Shown here piece after piece: positions 1 through 5,044 of a stretch of 5,138 nt of DNA (the first letter of the stretch is position 1; each line of letters opens with the position of its first letter). This DNA is from an uncultured Atopobium sp. (lineage in GTDB: Bacteria; Actinomycetota; Coriobacteriia; Coriobacteriales; Atopobiaceae): assembly GCA_916720015.1 (NCBI GenBank), contig CAKAPZ010000081.1:1-5138 (forward strand), in the 5' to 3' direction. Under the pieces are notes generated by a model that ran no database searches, was not told where the DNA came from, and saw only the letters and a list, made by a program, of their open reading frames with translations. The position numbers and the translations under genes are program-made.

Positions 1-16
1 TTTTGAGAGGATGAGA

Positions 17-946
17 ATGGGAACAACTGCATTACCCGAGCGCAACCTCACTGATGATGAGCTCAAGCTTGCAGCTAATACGCTGAGGCGCGATGTCATT
101 GACATGCTCGAGAAGAGCAAGTCAGGTCATCCCGGTGGCTCACTGAGTGCGGCAGATATTGTGGCCACACTGTTCTTCTCGGGAGTGATGAAGTACAACC
201 ACAACAACCCAGAGGACCATACCGAGGATAGGTTCTTCCTGTCCAAGGGTCACGTGGCTCCTGTACTGTATGCTGCGTACCACCTGCTTGACTGGCTCCA
301 CGACGAGGATATGGTTACCCTCCGTCAGCTTGGTAGCCGTCTGCAGGGTCACCCAGATTGCCACGCATGTCCTGGCATTGAAGTTTGCTCCGGCTCTCTT
401 GGTCAGGGTCTCTCGGTAGCGGCAGGATGCGCTCTAGGCCTGTCTATAGACGCTCTGGCAAGCGGCGAGCGCGCCAAGAAGGTATTTGTCCTTCTGGGCG
501 ACGGCGAGCTGCAGGAGGGCTCTAACTGGGAGGCATGCATGTTTGCTGCTCACCAGAAGCTGGATAACCTTATTGCCATTGTGGACCTCAATAACCTGCA
601 GATTGACGGCCACGTCACCGACGTGTGCTCTCTTGGCGATATTGACGAGAAGTTCCGTTCCTTTGGCTGGAACGTACTGCGTGTTAACGGTCACGAGGTC
701 ACTGAGGTGCGTCAGGCCCTTCTCGCCGCACGAGATGGTCGCGAGGCAGGAAACACCGCGCCTACCGTGATCATTTGCCAGACTGTCAAGGGTAAAGGCG
801 TTTCGTTTATGGAGGACAAGGCTTCCTGGCATGGAAACGCTCCTTCGGCCGAGCAGGCTGATCTTGCGCGAGAAGAACTTGATGCTGCAAGAGAACTTCT
901 TTTGATTGATCTTCAGGGTGAAGGTAAGGAGGTTGCCAATGTCTAG
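17..946 (+). CDS. Transketolase, N-terminal (thiamine-diphosphate-binding) subunit
   Basis: This is the N-terminal half of a split transketolase. Together with the next gene it would form the cytosolic enzyme that moves two-carbon ketol units between sugar phosphates in the non-oxidative pentose phosphate pathway. At 309 residues it has the usual subunit length. Visible hallmarks are SGHPGGSLSAADI near residue 37, SKGHVAPVLYA near residue 76, and the thiamine-diphosphate/Mg motif, which starts GDGELQEG at about residue 161 and ends at the NN pair at about 192-193. I chose ATG at 17 because GAGAGG (5-10) lies 6 bases before it; the in-frame ATG at 11 directly abuts that site. The stop overlaps the start of the C-terminal subunit by 8 bases, which indicates translational coupling. 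Gene symbols for split transketolases vary, so none is given. The promoter lies upstream of the window. Confidence 0.95.
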   Translation: MGTTALPERNLTDDELKLAANTLRRDVIDMLEKSKSGHPGGSLSAADIVATLFFSGVMKYNHNNPEDHTEDRFFLSKGHVAPVLYAAYHLLDWLHDEDMVTLRQLGSRLQGHPDCHACPGIEVCSGSLGQGLSVAAGCALGLSIDALASGERAKKVFVLLGDGELQEGSNWEACMFAAHQKLDNLIAIVDLNNLQIDGHVTDVCSLGDIDEKFRSFGWNVLRVNGHEVTEVRQALLAARDGREAGNTAPTVIICQTVKGKGVSFMEDKASWHGNAPSAEQADLAREELDAARELLLIDLQGEGKEVANV

Positions 947-1865
947 AGCAACTCGTGAGGCATATGGTCAGACTCTTGTTGAGCTGGTAAACGAAGGTCA
1001 CGATATTGTGGCCGTTGACGCAGACCTTGCTGGCTCCACCAAGCTTGCCGATCTCCAGAAGGCCTTCCCACAGCGCATGGTTGATGTGGGCATTGCTGAG
1101 CAGAACATGGTAGGCGTTGCATCAGGACTGGCGCTCACCGGACGCACCGTGTTTACTGGCTCGTTTGCCGTGTTTGCAACTGGCCGCGCTTACGACCAGA
1201 TTAGAAACACCGTTTGCGATTCCGGCCTTAACGTGAAGATTTGCCCAACGCACGCAGGCATTACGGTAGGAGAGGACGGCGCCACTCACCAGTCCCTTGA
1301 GGACATTGGCATGATGCGCGCCCTGCCTCAGATGCGCGTGCTTGTTCCTGCAGATTACAACACTACCAAGGCAGCGCTGAGAATTGCTGCCGAGGCAGAT
1401 GGCCCCTTCTATGTGCGCATGGGTCGCCACAAGGTTGCCGACATTTACGACGAGTCCTTCAAGGGCGGCCTGCCTTTTGCAAACGTCCTGCGTGAGGGCA
1501 CAGACGTTACGATTGCTGCCTGCGGTGTTGAGGTTGCTCAGGCACTTGCCGCAGCAGACTTGCTGGCAGAGGAAAAGATCTCTGCCGAGGTTATTGACGT
1601 GTTCTCCATTAAGCCTTTGGACGAGGAAGTCATTTTGGCATCTGCCGAGAAGACCCGTCATGTAGTAACCGTTGAGGAGCACAACGTGGCAACAGGCCTT
1701 GGAGCTGCAGTTGCCGAGCTTCTGGCCGAGCAGCTGCCCACGCCAATGCGCTTTGCTGGTATGCGCACCTTTGGCACGTCCGCTCCTGGCGACGTGCTGC
1801 TCTCGCACTTTGGCCTGGACGCCGAGGGCATTGCCGCGCGCGTCAGGGAGTTCCTGCTTTCGTAG
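939..1865 (+). CDS. Transketolase, C-terminal (pyrimidine-binding) subunit
   Basis: This is the partner subunit of the split transketolase, 308 residues, carrying the pyrimidine-binding and C-terminal domains. The catalytic glutamate lies in GIAEQNMVG (Glu54), which activates the thiamine cofactor across the subunit interface. The THAGITVGEDGATHQS stretch at about residues 104-119 is the classic transketolase active-site loop. ATG 939 is preceded by a near-perfect Shine-Dalgarno site, TAAGGAGGT (925-933), and overlaps the previous stop by 8 bases; the longer in-frame opening from 906 lacks this support. The last 64 codons plus stop (1671-1865) recur at 4819-5013, so the 3' end of this gene is where the regulator-exporter cassette joins the chromosome. 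The gene itself is complete and its C-terminus looks normal. It may be a hybrid of resident 5' and imported 3' sequence, which is inference. Confidence 0.96.
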   Translation: MSRATREAYGQTLVELVNEGHDIVAVDADLAGSTKLADLQKAFPQRMVDVGIAEQNMVGVASGLALTGRTVFTGSFAVFATGRAYDQIRNTVCDSGLNVKICPTHAGITVGEDGATHQSLEDIGMMRALPQMRVLVPADYNTTKAALRIAAEADGPFYVRMGRHKVADIYDESFKGGLPFANVLREGTDVTIAACGVEVAQALAAADLLAEEKISAEVIDVFSIKPLDEEVILASAEKTRHVVTVEEHNVATGLGAAVAELLAEQLPTPMRFAGMRTFGTSAPGDVLLSHFGLDAEGIAARVREFLLS

Positions 1866-1867
1866 CC
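1670..1867 (+). repeat. Long direct repeat, left copy (3' end of transketolase C gene)
   Basis: This is the left copy of a repeat of about 195 bp whose right copy is 4818-5015. It spans codons 245-308, the stop and two further bases (CC). The first 33 bases are identical between copies. Over 1671-1865 I count 14 mismatches and no gaps: 13 silent third-position changes and one AGG/AAG (Arg to Lys) change. Beyond TAGCC the two flanks are unrelated. The distance between equivalent bases is 3148 bp. Confidence 0.95.
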
Positions 1868-1868
1868 T

Positions 1869-1898
1869 TTGTCATATTTTGATGGTACAAGCGATTAA
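1869..1898 (+). promoter_or_regulatory. Weak candidate promoter for the regulator gene
   Basis: TTGTCA (1869-1874) is one base off the TTGACA -35 consensus and lies in the only gap before the regulator. The best -10 at an 18-base spacing is GATTAA (1893-1898), a poor match. No terminator separates the transketolase gene from the regulator, so readthrough from the transketolase operon is an equally plausible source of transcript. Confidence 0.2.
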
Positions 1899-1912
1899 AG
1901 ACGGGATGAAAT

Positions 1913-2824
1913 TTGAAAGGAAACTCTTTAGGAGAGACTATTTATTCTCTTCGTCATAGTAAGGGATTGACGCAGGAGCAGCTTGCAGAGGGTATTTGCT
2001 CCCCGGTTTCTCTTTCAAGAATTGAAAATGGCCGCCAGATGCCCTCCAAAGTAATTCTCGACGCATTGTTGAGCAGACTTGGGGCGAGTACCTATCAACT
2101 TTGTGACGTTTTTTATCAAAGTGATTGCCAACGTAGCTTTAATGAGATTACAAGACGAGCAAGTCTGCTTATAGAAGCAGGTAAAATCCAACAAGGCCTA
2201 TCCTTGCTGGAGGGCTTGAGTGAAAATGATGCATCTCATGCATTGGAGCGGCAGTCAGTTTTACTTATACAGGCAGCCGCACAACTCAAGCAGAACAAGG
2301 ATCCTGAAGATTCATACGTCAAGTTACGTGAGGCTTTGGAGCTTACAAAGCCTCATATTGACCTATCTGATTTTCGACATGAACTTTTATCTCCTATTGA
2401 AGCTGAAATAATCGGTTTGATGGTTGTGGCACTTCAGCAAAAGGAAGCTCGTATTGAGGCTATTCGAGTGGGAGAAGAACTTGCAAGAAACCTTTCCGAT
2501 CAGCAATCAAGCAGCAATGACTTTACGATTGTCCGCATCAACCTTGAAGTTAATATATCTTCCTGCTTGGATCTTGAGGGAAGGTTTGAAGAAGCTGCTC
2601 AGCATGCGTATCTGGCAAGAGATTTGAGTATTGAAAGTCATGAACAGATACTTTTACCCGTGATTTTTTATTTGATTGGTCGATCTGAATTTCGGAACGG
2701 AAATATTGAGAAGGCACGCTCAATAATGCAGACGATTATTCCGTATATGGAACTAATCGGCCAACATGATAATGCGGAAATGGTACGTGCTTTTGTTAAA
2801 GAGAATCTAAGCACTCAAAATTAA
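1913..2824 (+). CDS. XRE-family regulator with TPR-like C-terminus (RRNPP/Rgg-like peptide sensor)
   Basis: This is a predicted cytoplasmic DNA-binding regulator of 303 residues. Residues about 6-61 form a Cro/C1-type helix-turn-helix, with LRHSKGLTQEQLAEGICS leading into the recognition helix and SLSRIENG (about 33-40) closing it. The rest is all-helical with paired-helix character, for example EAGKIQQGLSLLEGL, GRFEEAAQHAYLARDL and RNGNIEKARSIMQ, typical of the TPR-like domains that bind short peptides in RRNPP regulators. The length (about 300) fits that group. The start is TTG: a stop codon lies just upstream in frame, no ATG precedes the helix-turn-helix, and GGGATG (1903-1908) serves as a weak ribosome site. 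It lies in a cassette with tiny hydrophobic ORFs and an ABC exporter, the arrangement expected for a peptide-controlled regulator. Peptide sensing and the target promoter are inference; a phage-type repressor is unlikely given the long repeat domain. Confidence 0.85.
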   Translation: MKGNSLGETIYSLRHSKGLTQEQLAEGICSPVSLSRIENGRQMPSKVILDALLSRLGASTYQLCDVFYQSDCQRSFNEITRRASLLIEAGKIQQGLSLLEGLSENDASHALERQSVLLIQAAAQLKQNKDPEDSYVKLREALELTKPHIDLSDFRHELLSPIEAEIIGLMVVALQQKEARIEAIRVGEELARNLSDQQSSSNDFTIVRINLEVNISSCLDLEGRFEEAAQHAYLARDLSIESHEQILLPVIFYLIGRSEFRNGNIEKARSIMQTIIPYMELIGQHDNAEMVRAFVKENLSTQN

Positions 2825-2898
2825 ACTTAGGGCTTAAAACCAAGTCTAAGCGCTCAGAGACAGCGAGCAAGTCAGCCTACATTTTTCATTACCAAAAG

Positions 2899-2944
2899 TT
2901 AAAAATTTTACGTGCCATGCTTATTATTTTGATACTTTGCATGG
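2899..2944 (+). promoter_or_regulatory. Candidate promoter and operator upstream of the peptide ORFs
   Basis: TTAAAA (2899-2904) and TATTAT (2922-2927) are separated by 17 bases, a reasonable -35/-10 pair (4/6 and 5/6 matches). The -35 lies within the palindrome TAAAAATTTTA (2900-2910). An inverted repeat, CCATGC (2915-2920) and GCATGG (2939-2944), brackets the -10 and the expected start site. That position would suit an operator for the adjacent regulator, but binding there is inference. Transcription from here would read the 2973 and 3050 ORFs. Confidence 0.35.
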
Positions 2945-2952
2945 ATACTTAA
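2917..2952 (+). CDS. Possible 11-residue hydrophobic peptide ORF
   Basis: ATG 2917 to TAA 2950-2952 encodes MLIILILCMDT, a very hydrophobic mini-peptide reminiscent of leaderless signalling peptides such as SIP (MWLLLLFL, recalled from memory) of Streptococcus pyogenes. Against it, no Shine-Dalgarno sequence is visible in the bases before the ATG, and the ORF overlaps the candidate -10 and operator, so it would not lie on a transcript from that promoter. The hydrophobicity could simply follow from T-rich DNA. Confidence 0.15.
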   Translation: MLIILILCMDT

Positions 2953-2972
2953 CATTTGAGGTAATACAAGAA

Positions 2973-3053
2973 TTGTCACGAGATGTTATGGATAGCCTCC
3001 TCTTCTTTCGAGATGATGTATTCATCAAAGAGAGAGGTAGGCGATACATATGA
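2973..3053 (+). CDS. Possible 26-residue small ORF, coupled upstream of the pheromone-like ORF
   Basis: TTG 2973 is preceded by GAGGT (2958-2962) at a 10-base spacing and opens 26 codons. The middle is hydrophobic (SLLFF) and the end is basic (KERGRRYI). A shorter start at ATG 2988 would give 21 residues but has little ribosome-site support. Its stop TGA (3051-3053) overlaps the ATG (3050-3052) of the next mini-ORF as ATGA, and its last codons contain that ORF's ribosome site, so translation here could feed or unmask the next ORF. I do not recognise the peptide. It may be a leader-type coupling ORF, a second peptide product, or chance. Confidence 0.35.
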   Translation: MSRDVMDSLLFFRDDVFIKERGRRYI

Positions 3054-3082
3054 CCATCATTGTTATTGTAGTTAAGCACTAA
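3050..3082 (+). CDS. Candidate 10-residue SHP-like (leaderless) signal peptide
   Basis: ATG 3050 to TAA 3080-3082 encodes MTIIVIVVKH. A purine-rich ribosome site, AGAGAGGTAGG (3031-3041), lies upstream: GAGGT (3034-3038) is 11 bases from the ATG and the trailing AGG 8 bases. The ATG overlaps the previous small ORF's stop (ATGA). The IIVIVV core equals that of the mature Rgg-sensed pheromone of Streptococcus thermophilus, EGIIVIVVG (recalled, not searched), and SHP-type peptides are usually encoded beside their Rgg regulator. Here a helix-turn-helix/TPR regulator lies upstream and an ABC exporter downstream. Unlike SHPs there is no signal-like N-terminal extension; the peptide would be made near its active length, as with leaderless SIP in S. 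pyogenes. The short length means chance cannot be excluded, and the same bases take part in an RNA-like inverted repeat. Confidence 0.45.
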   Translation: MTIIVIVVKH

Positions 3083-3090
3083 AAGTGCGG

Positions 3091-3136
3091 GATAGATACC
3101 TCTTTTAGATTTATTAAAAGAGGTATCTATCATTTT
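3091..3136 (+). terminator. Strong hairpin with short T-run between peptide ORF and exporter
   Basis: GATAGATACCTCTTTT (3091-3106) and AAAAGAGGTATCTATC (3116-3131) form a perfect 16-bp stem, extendable by one A-T pair, around a loop of about 9 bases. It is followed by CATTTT, so the U-tract is only four bases. It fits an intrinsic terminator of moderate strength after the small ORFs. Readthrough would set a low exporter-to-peptide ratio, making it a natural attenuator. The stem is AT-rich, so its efficiency is uncertain. Confidence 0.6.
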
Positions 3137-3175
3137 GTGATGGTCATTTAGATGATTTTCTGCGATTGGAATGGA

Positions 3176-4804
3176 ATGAAAAATATAAAGTATTTTTTAA
3201 AGAATGTCGGTAAACGAAACGCAATCATTTTTGTACTAGTACAAATTGTGAGTTCTTGCGTCGTTGCCGGTGTAGCTCTTTTACTGAGCTCACTTCTCAA
3301 TACGGTTTCCGAAGTCATTATTTCAGGAGACATTGCTCGGTTACTTGAATATATAGGCTTGTGCTGTATATATGCCATAGCAACTGGCATCCTTCTTATG
3401 CTACAGGGATATGTGCGTGCCCACTTGGTTCGCGACACCGTAATTAAGATGAGAGATTCTGCCGTAAAGGCTTATTTGCGGAGAAAAGATACTGTAGATA
3501 TAAATGAGAACAGCGCTGAGTTTCTTTCTCTTTTAAGTCAGAATATGGATACCATTGAAAAAGATTGGCTTGGCGGGCTGCTTGACGCATTTGCTTCATG
3601 CTGCGAAATTACTATTGCGAGCCTCTTGCTTTTGTATATTAATCCAATAGTGGCAGTGATTTCGATACTTGTGATGGCAATTCCAACAATCATTCCCGGA
3701 GTATTTACAAAACAACTTACTCATTGCCAAGAAGAGATCGTAAAAAATACGGTTTCGTATAACGGACAGATTCGTGATATATCGCTTGGATTTGATGTCA
3801 TCAGGTCATTTCATAAAGAAAACAACTTTACAAACCGTCACTTAATGGTTGCACAGCAGTTGGAAGGTAAGAAGGCACATTTATCTGAAGTTACGTCTCT
3901 TATATCTGGGTTTGTTACAGCAATCTCGGTTTCATCTCAATTTATTATTATGGGCATAACGGGTATTTTTGCAGTGCAAGGGTTTGTTTCTCTTGGTAGC
4001 GTTGTGGCTGTGACCCAGCTGTCTGGTCAGGTAATTGCGCCCGCTTCAACATTTGCTTCATTGCTTGGCAAAGTTAAAGCGGCCTATCCGGTTTTGAAGG
4101 CGGTTATACGCGACGATGAAGAAACTCCGTTTGACAATAAGGAACGGCACTATGATGCAGAACGTGAAATTGAGTTAAAAAACGTTACCTATAAGTACCC
4201 TAATTCAATTTCCGGAGTATCTAAGATATCTGCGCGCTTTGAGACTGGAAGGAAGTATGCGATTATTGGAAAAAGCGGAAGTGGAAAGAGTACACTTTTA
4301 AAACTGATTTCAGGCCAGATAGAACCTCAGGATGGAGACATTCTGATTGACGGTTCAAGAGATATTTTATGTGATCCGGCAATGATTCACCAAAATGTGT
4401 ATTTGTTTGACGATACGCTAAAAAATAACATTACGCTGGGAAGTTCGTATTCGGATGATCAAATCGGTGAAGTTATTAAAAAATCTGGTCTCTTAGAAGT
4501 AGTTGCTGCTCTTCCAAAAGGACTCGACACTCCAGTGGAAGAGAACGGAAAGCGCTTCTCAGGAGGTGAAAGACAGAGGATTGCTATTGCGCGAGCCTTA
4601 CTGTATGGAAAGAAGTTACTGCTTGTTGATGAAGCTACGTCTGCATTGGACACACGCATGGCTACTGAGGTCGAGAATAACCTGCTTAGTCTAAGCGGAG
4701 TTACCATGATTGAGGTAACTCATCATCTCAATGTTGCACAACAATCAAAGTATGATGCCGTATTTGAAATGACTCCAAGCGGGTTTGTAGAGATAAAACA
4801 ATAG
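3176..4804 (+). CDS. ABC exporter half-transporter (membrane domain fused to ATPase)
   Basis: This is a predicted inner-membrane ABC exporter of 542 residues, working as a dimer to pump a substrate out using ATP. The first half holds about six hydrophobic membrane segments, beginning AIIFVLVQIVSSCVVAGVAL. The ATPase half has Walker A GKSGSGKST (365-373), a Q-loop glutamine in IHQNVYLFDDT (about 406), signature FSGGERQR (461-468; FSGGE in place of LSGGQ), Walker B LLLVDEAT with Asp485/Glu486, and the switch histidine in VTHH (about 516). All key residues are present, so it should be active. There is no N-terminal C39 peptidase domain, so it is not a leader-cleaving bacteriocin exporter. I prefer ATG 3176 (MKNIKYFLKNVGKRN), with GGA 5 bases upstream; ATG 3152 would add eight residues and has no better ribosome site. 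Two stops are in tandem (4802-4807). Context suggests export of the nearby peptide; a multidrug or lipid substrate is possible. Confidence 0.9.
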   Translation: MKNIKYFLKNVGKRNAIIFVLVQIVSSCVVAGVALLLSSLLNTVSEVIISGDIARLLEYIGLCCIYAIATGILLMLQGYVRAHLVRDTVIKMRDSAVKAYLRRKDTVDINENSAEFLSLLSQNMDTIEKDWLGGLLDAFASCCEITIASLLLLYINPIVAVISILVMAIPTIIPGVFTKQLTHCQEEIVKNTVSYNGQIRDISLGFDVIRSFHKENNFTNRHLMVAQQLEGKKAHLSEVTSLISGFVTAISVSSQFIIMGITGIFAVQGFVSLGSVVAVTQLSGQVIAPASTFASLLGKVKAAYPVLKAVIRDDEETPFDNKERHYDAEREIELKNVTYKYPNSISGVSKISARFETGRKYAIIGKSGSGKSTLLKLISGQIEPQDGDILIDGSRDILCDPAMIHQNVYLFDDTLKNNITLGSSYSDDQIGEVIKKSGLLEVVAALPKGLDTPVEENGKRFSGGERQRIAIARALLYGKKLLLVDEATSALDTRMATEVENNLLSLSGVTMIEVTHHLNVAQQSKYDAVFEMTPSGFVEIKQ

Positions 4805-4817
4805 TAGGAGCTCAATA

Positions 4818-5015
4818 CGTTGAGGAGCACAACGTGGCAACAGGCCTTGGGGCTGCAGTTGCCGAGCTTCTGGCTGAGCAGCTGCCCACGCCCATGCGCT
4901 TTGCTGGCATGCGCACTTTTGGCACCTCCGCTCCTGGCGACGTGCTGCTTTCGCACTTTGGCCTGGACGCTGAAGGTATTGCCGCTCGCGTCAAGGAGTT
5001 TCTGCTCTCGTAGCC
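4818..5015 (+). repeat. Long direct repeat, right copy
   Basis: This is the right-hand partner of the repeat at 1670-1867, in the same orientation and with no gaps. Identity over the 195-bp coding part is 181/195 by direct count. Upstream the match stops at C4818, where the sequence becomes exporter-side DNA; downstream it stops after TAGCC. Confidence 0.95.
4819..5013 (+). pseudogene. 5'-truncated second copy of transketolase C subunit (last 64 codons)
   Basis: This stretch encodes VEEHNVATGLGAAVAEL and so on to the normal stop, matching residues 245-308 of the complete subunit with a single Arg to Lys change. It starts abruptly 14 bases after the exporter stop with no in-frame ATG start, so it is a gene remnant; the in-frame GTG at 4834 has no suitable ribosome site. 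The reading frame is undamaged and 13 of 14 base differences from the complete copy are silent, so this is not old decaying sequence. It is probably either the original chromosomal end displaced by the cassette or an end carried in by it. The GC-rich repeats that follow suggest that this side keeps the native downstream chromosome. Confidence 0.93.
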
Positions 5016-5044
5016 GCGCTCAGCTCGCTGCAACGGCAACGCCA

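Larger units (their letters stand above)
3050..3147 (+). promoter_or_regulatory. Nested inverted repeats able to form a three-way-junction RNA
   Basis: ATGACCATCA (3050-3059) is a perfect 10-base inverted repeat of TGATGGTCAT (3138-3147). Between them lie the short hairpin GCACT-AAA-AGTGC (3076-3088) and the long hairpin at 3091-3131. In RNA this makes a closing helix plus two arms. The closing helix would bury the AUG of the 10-residue ORF and end 4 bases before the first possible exporter start (3152). It could couple peptide translation to exporter expression, or be a structured non-coding RNA or DNA element. Confidence 0.45.
2825..3175. other. Intergenic region with small ORFs and stacked inverted repeats
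   Basis: This gap of about 350 bp between regulator and exporter contains no long convincing ORF. From left to right it holds: an imperfect stem CTTAG/CTAAG (2826-2830 with 2846-2850) without a T-run, which is a poor terminator; an AT-rich palindrome and candidate promoter/operator (2899-2944); three tiny + strand ORFs (2917-2952, 2973-3053, 3050-3082); and nested inverted repeats (3050-3147) with a strong hairpin just before the exporter. No tRNA or known riboswitch was recognised. Confidence 0.7.
1866..4818. mobile_element. Inserted AT-rich cassette bounded by transketolase 3'-end repeats
   Basis: The segment between the two direct repeats holds a peptide-sensing-type regulator, small peptide ORFs and an ABC exporter, all in one direction. 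It starts directly after the transketolase stop and ends 14 bases past the exporter stop. It is clearly more AT-rich than both flanks, with A/T-ending codons favoured, which suggests foreign origin. The pattern matches integration at the 3' end of a core gene with the end duplicated, comparable in outcome to the e14 element in E. coli icd, where silent differences also separate the copies. No integrase, transposase, tRNA or terminal inverted repeat is visible. Homologous (Campbell-type) insertion of a circle carrying a donor's gene end, or a decayed integrative element, therefore fit better than an autonomous element. Recombination between the repeats would excise 3148 bp and leave an intact gene. 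Confidence 0.7.

Noticed and set aside
1122..1808. 228-codon minus-strand ORF inside the transketolase C gene (and its partial twin at 4723-4956)
   Set aside because: It is a shadow of the strongly supported + strand gene; its Cys-rich, low-complexity translation matches no known family.
2826..2850. Intrinsic terminator just after the regulator
   Set aside because: The stem is short and interrupted (CTTAG/CTAAG with inner CTT/AAG) and no T-run follows.
2983..3075. 30-residue ORF from ATG 2983 in a third frame
   Set aside because: The nearest ribosome-site-like sequence is about 20 bases away and the peptide shows no signal, motif or coupling; the overlapping 2973 frame is better supported.
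2924..3133. 69-codon minus-strand ORF in the gap between regulator and exporter
   Set aside because: No ribosome site precedes its start, the start lies at the edge of the terminator hairpin, and its composition shows no recognisable domain. The + strand signals explain the region better.
1866..4818. Classical insertion sequence or transposon
   Set aside because: There is no transposase, no terminal inverted repeats and no short target duplication. The flanking repeats are 195-bp coding sequence with silent divergence.
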